This document shows positions 54,312 to 63,352 of a stretch of DNA of 64,000 nucleotides, one piece after another. The notes under the pieces are model-generated. The model worked only from the letters and a program-made list of their open reading frames with translations, did not search any database and was not told the DNA's origin. The stretch's first letter is position 1. The number at the start of each line of letters is the position of its first letter. The position numbers and the translations under genes were made by a program. This DNA is from a virus: the IMG/VR virus record IMGVR_UViG_3300037493_004064, positions 1-64,000 of that record. One strand, given 5' to 3'.

Positions 54312-55514
54312 ATGGCATATACAATTGTTAAAAGTGACGGAACAGTACTGACTACTATCGCAGATGGTACTATTAACACCACTAGCACAACTCAGGGACT
54401 TCCGGGTAGAAATTATGCAGGTTACGGGGCTACATTGGACACGAACATTGTCCACCAACTTGAAAATTTTGCCTACACATCACCTCCGGCAAACCCAATT
54501 CGCGGTCAACTATGGTATAACACAAACGCCAATGCGCTATGTGTCTGCCCTGCTGACGGAACAACCAACCCGGCATCATGGTTGACTCTGGCTCAATCTG
54601 GCAGTTCAGGGACAACAACATTCGGTGCAGTTACAGTAACCGGTGATCTTCAGGCAAATAACGTCATTGCCACTAACAACGTATCTGGTGCCAATGGCAC
54701 CTTTACTAATTTATCGGTGACCGCAGTAGCAACTATTGCCACTGCAAATGTCACCACGCTCAACGTAGGAACTGCAAATACACGAATTATTACAACTGGC
54801 GCCGCAGGAACAACTGGGGCCATGACAGGAACATGGACAGTCACAGGAACAGGAAATGCGTTTACTGTTGCCGGTGGTAACCTTAGCACAGTTGGTATCA
54901 GAACTGACAACTATTTCTATGCAAACGGAGACCCTGTGTCGTTCGCCGGAACGTATGATGATGCGAATGTGGGCGCGTATCTACCAACTTATACTGGTAC
55001 AGTCGGTGCTGCATCGGGTGTAGTCATCTTCCGTGGAGGAAACTTAACATCTGGTGGCACAGCCAACGTGGGCGCCATTACTGGTAACTGGACATTAACT
55101 GCAGGCTCAAAATTTAATGCAACTTACGCTGACTTGGCTGAAAGATTTGCCGCTGATGCTGAATATGAAGCAGGAACCGTTGTGGAAATCGGTGGTTCAG
55201 CAGAGATTACCGCAGTGAAGGATGCATTGAGTGAAAATGTGCTCGGTGTCATCAGTACAAATGCTGCATATCTAATGAACGCTGGGGCCGGTGATGACAA
55301 AACTCATCCGGCTGTGGCGATTGGTGGACGGGTGCCAGTTAAGGTATTGGGTCTGGTAAGAAAAGGTGACAGATTAGTAAGTGCCGGAGATGGTGTTGCG
55401 ATGGCAGCCGGGCAAGGCGAGGCATCTGCGTTTAATACAATTGGACGATCACTTGAAGATAAGTATACAACTGATTTAGGCACTGTCGTAGCAATCGTAA
55501 CAATTAAAGGATAA
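54312..55514 (+). CDS. Tail fibre protein with YADLAER C-terminal domain
   Basis: 400 residues. The N-terminal 90 residues (TNTTSTTQGLPGRNYAGYG...LENFAYTSPPANPIRGQLWYN) are a common aquatic-phage fibre head. Residues about 95-260 are Thr/Ala/Gly-rich repetitive shaft. The C-terminus starts FNATYADLAERFAADAEYEAGTVV and contains ENVLGVISTNAAYLMN, GRVPVKVLGLVRKGDRLV and TIGRSLEDK. This YADLAE(R/K) domain is widespread at phage fibre ends and resembles the self-cleaving or chaperone-type end domains; whether it is removed is unknown. It lies in the late operon ahead of the modification cassette. Confidence 0.8.
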   Translation: MAYTIVKSDGTVLTTIADGTINTTSTTQGLPGRNYAGYGATLDTNIVHQLENFAYTSPPANPIRGQLWYNTNANALCVCPADGTTNPASWLTLAQSGSSGTTTFGAVTVTGDLQANNVIATNNVSGANGTFTNLSVTAVATIATANVTTLNVGTANTRIITTGAAGTTGAMTGTWTVTGTGNAFTVAGGNLSTVGIRTDNYFYANGDPVSFAGTYDDANVGAYLPTYTGTVGAASGVVIFRGGNLTSGGTANVGAITGNWTLTAGSKFNATYADLAERFAADAEYEAGTVVEIGGSAEITAVKDALSENVLGVISTNAAYLMNAGAGDDKTHPAVAIGGRVPVKVLGLVRKGDRLVSAGDGVAMAAGQGEASAFNTIGRSLEDKYTTDLGTVVAIVTIKG

Positions 55515-55517
55515 AAA

Positions 55518-56471
55518 ATGACTTGGGCACAATATGGATTAGTACAATCTACCGACTTTAATACAATGGTTGGTGGTAACCCAACAACTACGGCCAACGT
55601 GCTAAACACAGTCTGGGCAACAGGTGGGACAAAGAATGGTTACGGACAAACTGCAATCGCAAACGTGGCTGTTGGTCAATCAGTCGGTGCCACTGAGTGG
55701 AGCAACCTAACTGGTAAAACATCCAACTGTGGCTCACACCAAGGTTCTTCGTTGAGCAGCATTACGACTCCGGTTGTCGGTGGGACAGTTACTTATCAGG
55801 CTAACATTCAGACCAACTTAAATACAATTTATTCCAACAAATTAAACGCCGCCACACAAGGAACTACCTCTTCTAACACCGCAACATACGCAAGTACTTG
55901 GGTAAATGCAATTACTTTCGTTCATACAGCGACATTTGCCAACGGCGATGCTGCTCGGTATTTCTTTAATTCAGGTGGCCAACTCTCACTGACATGTTCA
56001 CACCCAGCTGGTACCGGGATAAACCTGTTACTAAATGGTTTGGCATCTAATATCGGCACACTTACTATGAGCGCACCCACTTCTGAAACTATCACTGTGG
56101 TTGGTGGCTCGTACACAGGCCTAACTAGAGTCGGCGGTGGTGGCACTTCTCCGACAGTGTATGTCACTGGATCCGGATACTTCGCTCAGACAATTACGAA
56201 TGCCAACGTATACTTCCAGACGGCTTCGACTGGCCCTGGAGCATATCTCGGCACGTTCATTAACCTACTGACTAAGTCCAATGGTACCCAAGGTGGTAAC
56301 GGAGATGCCGGAAGTATTATTACCTTCTATACTGTTTGGGATGAAATTCCAAACGGCCTTACTGTGTCAGCCGGCTCAGCGACAACCCTCACAGTGAAAC
56401 CACCGGAACTAACATATCTGGCAAACACCTGGGGTACAATTACCCTAGCTGGTTCAGTTTCGGGTAGTTAA
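55518..56471 (+). CDS. Probable tail fibre/virion surface protein
   Basis: 317 residues, Gly/Thr/Ser/Asn-rich, nearly all predicted beta. The start MTWAQYGLVQSTDFNTMVG...NTVWATGGTKNGYGQTAI and the short segment ATEWSNLTGKTSNCGSHQG are a pattern seen in aquatic-phage structural proteins (WATG....GYGQ, HQG). The C-terminal half has Ig-like repetitive strands ending ITLAGSVSGS. It lies 4 nt after the fibre gene. A distal fibre or decoration role is likely; no catalytic motif is visible. Confidence 0.6.
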   Translation: MTWAQYGLVQSTDFNTMVGGNPTTTANVLNTVWATGGTKNGYGQTAIANVAVGQSVGATEWSNLTGKTSNCGSHQGSSLSSITTPVVGGTVTYQANIQTNLNTIYSNKLNAATQGTTSSNTATYASTWVNAITFVHTATFANGDAARYFFNSGGQLSLTCSHPAGTGINLLLNGLASNIGTLTMSAPTSETITVVGGSYTGLTRVGGGGTSPTVYVTGSGYFAQTITNANVYFQTASTGPGAYLGTFINLLTKSNGTQGGNGDAGSIITFYTVWDEIPNGLTVSAGSATTLTVKPPELTYLANTWGTITLAGSVSGS

Positions 56472-56496
56472 TTAATTTCGCCCCCCTCAAATCCAT

Positions 56497-56503
56497 CTAA
56501 ATA
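56497..56503 (+). promoter_or_regulatory. Late-promoter-like box before the overlapping cassette
   Basis: CTAAATA, then CTCATAGGAG, then ATG 56520. It is the only such box seen before the eight-gene overlapping run. Confidence 0.55.
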
Positions 56504-56519
56504 CTCATAGGAGTGATAG

Positions 56520-56837
56520 ATGGATACCACACAATTAATCGCCGATGTGAAGGCGCGTTTCGCCCACAACTCAGCCAAAGCCTATCTCAAAGACAAATAC
56601 GCCAGCAAACTAATAGTTGCCGAACAGGGTGGTCTTTGGACTGCTGGCCCCGAGTTAATAGCATTTCTTGCCGCCCAGAGTGACTTCACCATAGACGACA
56701 CCGTAATTCTTATTGACAATTTTGATAATCCGGTACAGGTTAATGGCCCATCTCTATTGGCCATTCTTCAGAAAACGTATAACACGGTGATGAACGCCTG
56801 GTACGCCGAGTGGAAAGAACTTGAGAGCAAGAGATGA
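56520..56837 (+). CDS. Small helical protein of unknown function, first gene of cassette
   Basis: 105 residues, with KARFAHNSAKAYLKDKYASKLIVAEQGGLWTAGPELIAFL and IDNFDNPVQVNG. This is a conserved small protein of T4-like aquatic phages found beside fibre genes ('HN.AK.YL..KY..KL..A.QGG.W.A.PELI.FL'). Its function is unknown. A good AGGAG and a CTAAATA box precede it. Its stop overlaps the next start (ATGA). It might be a chaperone for the fibre or a partner of the following enzymes; that is speculation. Confidence 0.6.
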   Translation: MDTTQLIADVKARFAHNSAKAYLKDKYASKLIVAEQGGLWTAGPELIAFLAAQSDFTIDDTVILIDNFDNPVQVNGPSLLAILQKTYNTVMNAWYAEWKELESKR

Positions 56838-57631
56838 GTCGAGGAGTACTGCTTTTTGCGTTTAACAACGAAAAGTTCAACTACTATGACATGGCCGTGG
56901 CAACGGCGAAGCGTGTAAATCACTTTCTTAATCTGCCTGTTACCATAGTAACGGATACAGAGTCATCGCGCCGGTGCATTCCGGTTTTTGATCAGACATT
57001 ATTGGTACCGGCCGACAAGAGTAACCGACGAGACTATTCAACCTGGATTAATAAGGGTCGCTATCGTGCATATGCTCTTAGTCCGTATGATGAAACGATC
57101 CTGTTGGATACTGACTACATGATCAACTCCGATACTCTGTTGAAAACATTTGACTTCTGTGATGATTTCTGTTGCCACGATACCACCAGTTTTTTGATGC
57201 ACCCGGGTGTTCCTCAGGAAGTTCTCAGTGCCTATTCCCTTAACACTCTGTGGGCAACTGTGGTAACCTTTAGGAAAACAAGAAGGGCCGAACAAATATT
57301 TGGTTGTCTGGAAATGGTTCAGAAGAACTACGACCATTACGCAAACATTCATAACTTCGTCGGCGGGGTATTTCGTAATGACTATGCCCTGACTCTGGCC
57401 CTACGGATAGTTAACGGACACTCCGAAAATAAGCAAGATATCATCCCTTGGAATCTTGTTCATGTTGGCAAGAACACTTCAATATTTAGAAATTCCGATG
57501 ATGAACTCAACACTGAATATACTGTTATTTTTGACAGCTGGAAACGAGCCAAGATAAAGAAGGAGTATATCACTCTGAAGGATATGGACTTTCATTGTAT
57601 GAACAAGGCTAACTTTATGGAGTTGATATGA
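56834..57631 (+). CDS. Glycosyltransferase-like protein (GT-A fold, DXD)
   Basis: 265 residues. It starts like nucleotide-diphospho-sugar transferases (GVLLFAFNNEKFNYYDMAVATAKRVNHFLNLPVTIVTD), with the metal-binding motif ETILLDTDYMI (Asp92-Thr-Asp94) at the expected distance. The end has D.DFHCMNK in place of the family's His motif. Predicted to transfer a sugar from a nucleotide donor. The acceptor (virion fibre, host glycan or a product of the neighbouring enzymes) is unknown. It overlaps both neighbours by 4 nt. Confidence 0.75.
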   Translation: MSRGVLLFAFNNEKFNYYDMAVATAKRVNHFLNLPVTIVTDTESSRRCIPVFDQTLLVPADKSNRRDYSTWINKGRYRAYALSPYDETILLDTDYMINSDTLLKTFDFCDDFCCHDTTSFLMHPGVPQEVLSAYSLNTLWATVVTFRKTRRAEQIFGCLEMVQKNYDHYANIHNFVGGVFRNDYALTLALRIVNGHSENKQDIIPWNLVHVGKNTSIFRNSDDELNTEYTVIFDSWKRAKIKKEYITLKDMDFHCMNKANFMELI

Positions 57632-58413
57632 CCCGCGGCTTTGTAATCCTGGCAGTTGATGCCGGCGGCACTGACTATCTGAAGTGCGCCCGAACGTTGG
57701 CCAAGTCAATTAGAACTTGTATGCCGAATGAATCTATTACTCTCATATCTGATCATACTGAACCCGATGAATTGTTTGATACCGTTGTCCAATTACCACA
57801 TGGTGACCTTGCCCCAAAGAGCGCATGGAAACTCATCAACGATTGGCAAGTGTATGAAGCCAGCCCGTATGATTACACCATAAAACTTGAAGCCGACATG
57901 ATTATCCCACGGTCCATTGAATACTGGTGGGACGTTTTATGTGGGCGTGACCTTGTTGTGAGTTCCACCATTAGAAACTTCAAAGGAGAGATATCAGATT
58001 GCAGGGTATACAGACGATTCATTGATGACAATAAGTTACCTGATGCATATAACTCCATAACCTATTTTAAAAAATCAGATGTGGCCAAGAAGTTCTTTGA
58101 AATTGTCCGTGATATATTTGAAAACTGGACGGACTATCGCGCCTTGATGAAATGTTCCTCACAGGAAGAAGCCACTACTGACTGGGTGTATGCCATTGCC
58201 TGCCACATAATGGGCATGGAGAAAACAATGTTACCAACCTTCACAGAAATGAGCATGGTTCATATGAAGCAATATGTTAACGGACTGCCACACGAAGACT
58301 GGACTAAGGTGTTGGTCACTGAGTTTCGCCCTATGCGTGTCAACTCATACATTCAGTTGCACCCGTTCCACTATCATCAGAAGTCATTTTCTGATACAAT
58401 AGATCATGGATGA
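57628..58413 (+). CDS. Second glycosyltransferase-like protein (GT-A-like, EXD)
   Basis: 261 residues. GFVILAVDAGGTDYLKCARTLAKSIR and ESITLISDH match the nucleotide-binding half. The metal motif reads YTIKLEADMIIPRS, Glu88-Ala-Asp90 instead of DXD, which may still bind metal. It is a distant paralogue of the preceding gene, with a similar start (TRGFVILAV versus SRGVLLFAF), and the SWKLINDW segment is of the same family type. The acceptor is unknown. It overlaps the next gene by 8 nt. Confidence 0.7.
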   Translation: MTRGFVILAVDAGGTDYLKCARTLAKSIRTCMPNESITLISDHTEPDELFDTVVQLPHGDLAPKSAWKLINDWQVYEASPYDYTIKLEADMIIPRSIEYWWDVLCGRDLVVSSTIRNFKGEISDCRVYRRFIDDNKLPDAYNSITYFKKSDVAKKFFEIVRDIFENWTDYRALMKCSSQEEATTDWVYAIACHIMGMEKTMLPTFTEMSMVHMKQYVNGLPHEDWTKVLVTEFRPMRVNSYIQLHPFHYHQKSFSDTIDHG

Positions 58414-58744
58414 AAATAACTTTACTATAATCTGGGAAGCACCTAAAATCGTAAAACCCGAGTTTCGTTTATACTACGATGAAGCCGGTAAGGTGATTTG
58501 TTATACATGCGACACCACGTTGCCCGGTAACTTTGTCGTGGTAGATTCCTCAACTTTTGCCCAAAGTCGCCCTGATCTAAGAGTAGTCAATGGTAAACTA
58601 GTAGAGGGCATCTCGGCAGTTGTCGTCTCCAGATTAGTTCCGGGCCCGGGTATTAGGTGTGCCGCAGAAGATTTTAACATCGTCGTTGGTGATGATTACC
58701 AAGGCGAAACAATAACATGGAAATTACAAACGTATGAACTCTGA
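58406..58744 (+). CDS. Small hypothetical protein in the modification cassette
   Basis: 112 residues: NNFTIIWEAPKIVKPEFRLYYDEAGKVICYTCDTTLPGNFVVVDSSTFAQSRPDLRVVNGKLV. The pattern 'PEFRLYYD..G.V..Y......GN.-VVD..T.A..R.D.RV..GKL' is conserved in T4-like aquatic phages. No domain with a function is known to me. It overlaps both neighbours (8 and 11 nt), so it is probably needed in similar amounts to the enzymes around it. Confidence 0.65.
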   Translation: MDENNFTIIWEAPKIVKPEFRLYYDEAGKVICYTCDTTLPGNFVVVDSSTFAQSRPDLRVVNGKLVEGISAVVVSRLVPGPGIRCAAEDFNIVVGDDYQGETITWKLQTYEL

Positions 58745-59687
58745 TATAGTTGATGTTGCTGATTTAGATTGCGTATACCTAAGTTATGACGAGCCGCAGA
58801 AAGAAGAATTCTGGCTGAGAATTAAGAATATGGTGCCGTGGGCAAAGAGAGTTGATAATGTCAAAGGCTCTGATGCAGCACACAAGGCAGCAGGGGAAGC
58901 AAGCGACACAGAACGATTCATCCTGATCGACGGTGACAACATGCCCGACGAGTCCTTCTTCAACATTCAACTGGATTTCACTGGTAAGGATGACACGTTT
59001 AAACTTGGGCAATTCCGTTGGAAAGCCATCAATAGCATCAACGGGCTGCGTTACGGCAACGGGGGCATGTCCTCTTGGACAAAGACGTATGTACGCGAGA
59101 TGAAAACTCACGAACATCAGGATGAGGGTGATGTATCCAGGATTGCTGATTTCTGTCTGGACAGCAAAGACAATCTTTACTGGGCCATGAACGACTGCTA
59201 CTCCACAACATACCCGAACCACACCCCGTTTCAGGCATGGCGTGCCGGCTTCAGAGAAGGTGTCAAGATGTGTCTGGTCAAAGGCGCCCGTCCTACAGTA
59301 GACGAATTTAAGGATAACGTGGCCAGTCGCAACCTGAACAATTTGACTATTTGGCATAACGTCGGTGCAGATGTGGAGAACGGTTACTATGCGATGTACG
59401 GGGCACAGTATGGGACATACATGACTTTGCTCACCAATTGGAATCCGCATGATGTGCAATGGTTTGATAATTACCCCATACTATGGGAAGATTTCCAGAA
59501 AACCAAATACAACGATGAATTTTTGTATCAGATGAGTGAGTCACTGAAAGATAAACTTGGACTGCCCATATGCACTTTGAATCCGGAGCAAAGCAAATTC
59601 TTTAAGCGACACTATAATGCTGATAAGTACAACATGGGTCCTCTGGTCAGAGAGATGGACGTAATAAGAAAGCACGAAGGTTGGTAA
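58734..59687 (+). CDS. Third glycosyltransferase-like protein (DXD)
   Basis: 317 residues. VYLSYDEPQKEEFWLRIKNMVPWAKRV, then VKGSDAAHKAAGEASDTERFILIDGDNM: the GT-A nucleotide-binding half with an Asp66-Gly-Asp68 metal motif. It is not closely similar to the two upstream proteins. The later part is Trp/Tyr-rich (GGMSSWTKTYVREMKTHE, FQAWRAGFREGVKMCL). The family occurs in several marine phages and bacteria; substrate unknown. The stop overlaps the radical SAM start (TAATG). Confidence 0.7.
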   Translation: MNSDIVDVADLDCVYLSYDEPQKEEFWLRIKNMVPWAKRVDNVKGSDAAHKAAGEASDTERFILIDGDNMPDESFFNIQLDFTGKDDTFKLGQFRWKAINSINGLRYGNGGMSSWTKTYVREMKTHEHQDEGDVSRIADFCLDSKDNLYWAMNDCYSTTYPNHTPFQAWRAGFREGVKMCLVKGARPTVDEFKDNVASRNLNNLTIWHNVGADVENGYYAMYGAQYGTYMTLLTNWNPHDVQWFDNYPILWEDFQKTKYNDEFLYQMSESLKDKLGLPICTLNPEQSKFFKRHYNADKYNMGPLVREMDVIRKHEGW

Positions 59688-61270
59688 TGCAAAAACAAGT
59701 AAAAGACATAATTTGGTTAACAGATATCGGGTCAGATAGGATTCAGAATAACCCGGTAAATATTGACAAGGCAAAAGACCTACTGAATAGCACCGGCCCT
59801 GGATTTTGTCTGGCAAAGTTTACACAGGTAACGATGCACCTGGGCACTGGTATGACTCATGCGTGTCACCATCCTAGTCCACATGCTATTCCTCTTGAAG
59901 AAATAGAAAATAACCCTGCGGCTTTGTTTAACACGAAGCATTTGAAACAAGCAAGGAAGGAAATGCTTGCTGGTGGGAAACCGGCAGAGTGTGATTACTG
60001 TTGGCGGATTGAAAATAATAAGAGCCCTAGTGACCGATACTTTAAAAGTCTGGAGCCATGGGCACTGTCAAAGCACGACGAGATTCAAGCCAGTGACCCT
60101 GAATCGGACTTTTTCCCAACGTATCTTGAGGTAGATTTCAGTAATGTATGTAACTTCAAATGTGTGTACTGTGGACCTGAGTATAGCACCAAGTGGGTTG
60201 AGGATCTGAAACAGCATGGTCCAATAAAGTTGTTGGAGAACACACACCATGTTCAATGGGCACAGGGTTACCAAAAAAATCTTGATGATCTTGCATATAA
60301 GAACAGCGAGTTTAATCCTTACCTTGATGCATTCTGGAAATGGTTTCCTGAGGCATATAAACATCTCAAGGTGTATCGTATAACTGGTGGAGAACCGCTG
60401 CTGACTAAAGAAACATTTAGGAGTATGGATTGGTTCATTGAGAACCCTAATAAGGATCTGGAATTCAACATCAATACTAACCTAAGCGCCCCTGATAAAC
60501 TATGGGATGCATTTGTCAGCAAGATAAAGGTGATATCAAGTAACCAATGTGTAAAGAAATTTACTGTTTTCACTAGTGTAGATGGATGGGGGAAGCGCGC
60601 CGAATATGCCAGACCCGGGTTAGATTTTGGGGTGTTGCAGGACCGCGTCGAGCAACTGTTGAAAATCGGTAACATTCGCGTTACCATAATGTGTACGTTT
60701 AACATTTTTAGCATTTCCAGTATTAAGGAATTATTGGAATGGCAAGTAGGACTAAAGAGACAATACAACAACAATGCACAGGGCGCAGATTGGGAAGTGG
60801 AAATGGGATTCAATTTAAATGGCACCGGTGATCCCTTTGCCATACGAAAGATGAAAAATCCTGACCATTACGCAACTGTTGGTATAGACACACCATACTT
60901 ACGTAGCCCGACATGCCTTGATGCCCAGTACATCGACCACAGTATCATACAAAAGTATCTGATACCGGCAATGAATTATGTAGCTGAAAACACAGCAACG
61001 CATACATGGAATAGCCATCAAGGATTTGAAGATTACGAACTGGAAAAGTTCAAACGAATATGCCTACAGATAATGGGACACGATAAAAATAATGTGCAGA
61101 ACGGAGACACCCGGGACACCATAGTAAACCGTGCTAAGTTCTTTGACTTCGTAAACGAGATTGACCGTCGCCACGGCACTGATTTCTTAGTGACTTTTCC
61201 TGAAATGACAGACTTCTATGAGTTGTGTGAACGAATGAACAAAGAAGTCCGGGAAGGAAAACATGTCTGA
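59687..61270 (+). CDS. Radical SAM enzyme with N-terminal twitch/SPASM-like domain (1)
   Basis: 527 residues from ATG 59687 (TAATG overlap; an in-frame TTG at 59681 is less likely). The radical SAM cluster motif is C-NFK-C-VY-C (Cys155, 159, 162), with SAM-binding TGGEPLL near 233. Before the core lies a Cys-rich N-terminal domain: GFCLAKF, ACHHPSPH and RKEMLAGGKPAECDYCW, an arrangement like a SPASM/twitch auxiliary-cluster domain but N-terminal. It resembles the 'twitch domain-containing radical SAM' proteins of aquatic phages. It should perform a radical reaction on a peptide, sugar or other unknown substrate. It overlaps its paralogue downstream by 8 nt. Confidence 0.85.
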   Translation: MQKQVKDIIWLTDIGSDRIQNNPVNIDKAKDLLNSTGPGFCLAKFTQVTMHLGTGMTHACHHPSPHAIPLEEIENNPAALFNTKHLKQARKEMLAGGKPAECDYCWRIENNKSPSDRYFKSLEPWALSKHDEIQASDPESDFFPTYLEVDFSNVCNFKCVYCGPEYSTKWVEDLKQHGPIKLLENTHHVQWAQGYQKNLDDLAYKNSEFNPYLDAFWKWFPEAYKHLKVYRITGGEPLLTKETFRSMDWFIENPNKDLEFNINTNLSAPDKLWDAFVSKIKVISSNQCVKKFTVFTSVDGWGKRAEYARPGLDFGVLQDRVEQLLKIGNIRVTIMCTFNIFSISSIKELLEWQVGLKRQYNNNAQGADWEVEMGFNLNGTGDPFAIRKMKNPDHYATVGIDTPYLRSPTCLDAQYIDHSIIQKYLIPAMNYVAENTATHTWNSHQGFEDYELEKFKRICLQIMGHDKNNVQNGDTRDTIVNRAKFFDFVNEIDRRHGTDFLVTFPEMTDFYELCERMNKEVREGKHV

Positions 61271-62696
61271 ACATCTAATAACCTGGAGAGATGAGCAACT
61301 TAACACCATAAGCAAAAGTTTCTGTCCGGCTAAATGGTATAATGCAAGTATCTACTTGGGTTTTGGATACACTGGCTCATGCCACCATCCCCTGCCACAC
61401 CCAATTAACAAGGAAGAAATTTTAATCAATCCCAAGGCCATTCACAATACTGCACACAAGAAGGAAGTCAGAAAGATGATGCTTGAGGGTATCCGGCCCG
61501 CAGAATGCGCCTATTGCTGGAAAGTAGAAGGCATGGGAAGAAATAACGTCAGTGACCGAGTGTACAAGAGCATAATTTATGATAACAATGATATAAAGGC
61601 CATTAAGGATATGCCATGGGATGCCGACGTTGAACTTAAAACGTTGGAGATTAGTTTTGATCGCCAATGCAACTTTGCATGTAGCTATTGCAATGCCGGC
61701 TATAGTTCAACATGGTCTCAGGACTTACAGACAAATGGAGCATATCAAAACTTCATTGCTCCTGGTGGCGGTGGCGGTGCATATCAAACTGATGGAAGCT
61801 GGGCAGAAGCAAATGGTAGACATCTTGACGATAATCCATACACAGATGCCTTTTTTAAATGGTGGCCTGAGTTGTCAAAGAGTTTAGATGAAATCCGGAT
61901 TACCGGCGGTGAAGCCACTGTCAGTCAAAACTTCTGGCGGTTCGTTGATATTATGCACCAATCCGAGTCACCAAATATGCGCTTTGCTGTCAATTCTAAT
62001 TTAGGGATGAGTGAAAAGGCCCTTGAGAAACTTATTAAAATTACCCACACCTTACCAGTAAAGGAGTTTGACTTATTTACCAGCAATGAATGTTACGGGG
62101 CACATGCTGAATATGTGCGAGATGGTCTTAATTACAAGCAGTGGAGAACCAATATGGTGACCTTCATGGATAATGCCAAATTTAGATCACTGACTATTAT
62201 GATGACTATAAACAATCTTACGCTGTTCAGTTTAACTGATTTCATTGATGATATGATTGAGTTAAAGAAGAAATACGGAGTAGGTAGGCCTCTGATGGAT
62301 TTGAACATTCTGCGATGGCCCAATTATATGAGCGTCCTTGTTCTCCCTGATGACATTAAGAGTGAATGCCATGCACAGATTAAGAATTGGTTTGCCGATG
62401 AGCAAAATACCAAGTACCTGGAGCCGAACGAAAGGGCCAGTATTCAACGATTAATCGATTATATTGAGGTAGTCGATAAGGCACACATAAATACCACTGA
62501 TGACAAGTCTCTGTTATTTCATGATTTTAAAAGTTTTTATACCCAGTATGACACCCGCAGAAGTAAAAATCTAATGGAGACTTTTCCTAGGTTAGCCGAT
62601 TGGTATGAGAAAATAGAACTGAAAAAGATATTTGAAATAAAACCGTTAAACCAGACTGGAATAACACAGTATGAATTAGGAGAGTACAAGGGATGA
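61263..62696 (+). CDS. Radical SAM enzyme with N-terminal twitch/SPASM-like domain (2)
   Basis: 477 residues, paralogue of the preceding gene. Cluster motif C-NFA-C-SY-C (Cys136, 140, 143), SAM-binding ITGGEAT near 213, and the same N-terminal Cys set (SFCPAKW, SCHHPLPH, RKMMLEGIRPAECAYCW). The shared layout (cluster, linker of about 70 residues, DAFFKWWPE before the GGE motif) shows a duplication, but the sequences are now quite different, so the two probably act on different substrates or in sequence. It overlaps the next gene by 4 nt. Confidence 0.85.
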   Translation: MSEHLITWRDEQLNTISKSFCPAKWYNASIYLGFGYTGSCHHPLPHPINKEEILINPKAIHNTAHKKEVRKMMLEGIRPAECAYCWKVEGMGRNNVSDRVYKSIIYDNNDIKAIKDMPWDADVELKTLEISFDRQCNFACSYCNAGYSSTWSQDLQTNGAYQNFIAPGGGGGAYQTDGSWAEANGRHLDDNPYTDAFFKWWPELSKSLDEIRITGGEATVSQNFWRFVDIMHQSESPNMRFAVNSNLGMSEKALEKLIKITHTLPVKEFDLFTSNECYGAHAEYVRDGLNYKQWRTNMVTFMDNAKFRSLTIMMTINNLTLFSLTDFIDDMIELKKKYGVGRPLMDLNILRWPNYMSVLVLPDDIKSECHAQIKNWFADEQNTKYLEPNERASIQRLIDYIEVVDKAHINTTDDKSLLFHDFKSFYTQYDTRRSKNLMETFPRLADWYEKIELKKIFEIKPLNQTGITQYELGEYKG

Positions 62697-63352
62697 TTGA
62701 AAAAGTAGTTGGATATGGGTGCAGTTTTATGCAAGGAGACTCAGTTGCTCCGGAACTGACATGGGCTGCATTACTGGCAAAGAAATTTAAAGTCCCATTG
62801 CGGAATAGAGGCCAAAATGCAGGGTCAAACAAATTGGCCATGATTTACCTATTTGAGGATATATGCAAGGGCGATTACAGCAATACTCTGGTATTGTTTT
62901 CATGGACAGGAATACAACGGTCTACTTTTTGGTGCGAACAAAAAGATTACAAGAAATGGATTCCGGTATTACCGGGGCATGAATCACCTGACAAGATCAT
63001 TGCAAACATGAACTCGGCATACTATGCTGATCTGTATTCGGATTATGAGGCGCTGCACACCTCTTATATGCAAAAGTTGTCAGTTCAGGCTTTGCTGAAG
63101 GCAAAGAACATACCATATATGTTTGTAAATTCATTTACCGAAGATTTTATCCTTTACAATGATGATACCATGAAATCCTTTGCTGAAAACTTAGACACAG
63201 ACAACTTTTTATTTGGGTACGAGGATTCGATTTACCAGCACGTTTGTTTAAATCTGAAGATGGTTGCTGAGGATAATTTCCATCCAAGTATTATGGGCCA
63301 TGAATATGTGGCAGATGCAGCGCATAAGTTCCTACTTAGGAAAAAAAGATGA
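62693..63352 (+). CDS. SGNH/GDSL-hydrolase-like protein
   Basis: 219 residues. Block I VGYGCSFMQGD (Ser11 the candidate nucleophile), block II-like RNRGQNAGSNKLAMI, and block V DNFHPSIMGHEYVAD with the Asp..His pair. This is the skeleton of SGNH esterases or O-acetyl transfer enzymes. In this setting, acetylation or deacetylation of a sugar is a fair guess. An aromatic/charged middle (FSWTGIQRSTFWCEQKDYKKW) is unlike classical esterases. ATGA overlaps on both sides. Confidence 0.7.
   Translation: MIEKVVGYGCSFMQGDSVAPELTWAALLAKKFKVPLRNRGQNAGSNKLAMIYLFEDICKGDYSNTLVLFSWTGIQRSTFWCEQKDYKKWIPVLPGHESPDKIIANMNSAYYADLYSDYEALHTSYMQKLSVQALLKAKNIPYMFVNSFTEDFILYNDDTMKSFAENLDTDNFLFGYEDSIYQHVCLNLKMVAEDNFHPSIMGHEYVADAAHKFLLRKKR

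Noticed and set aside
58779-59459. 226-codon minus-strand open frame
   Set aside because: Antisense to the third glycosyltransferase-like gene; composition and lack of start signals show a shadow.
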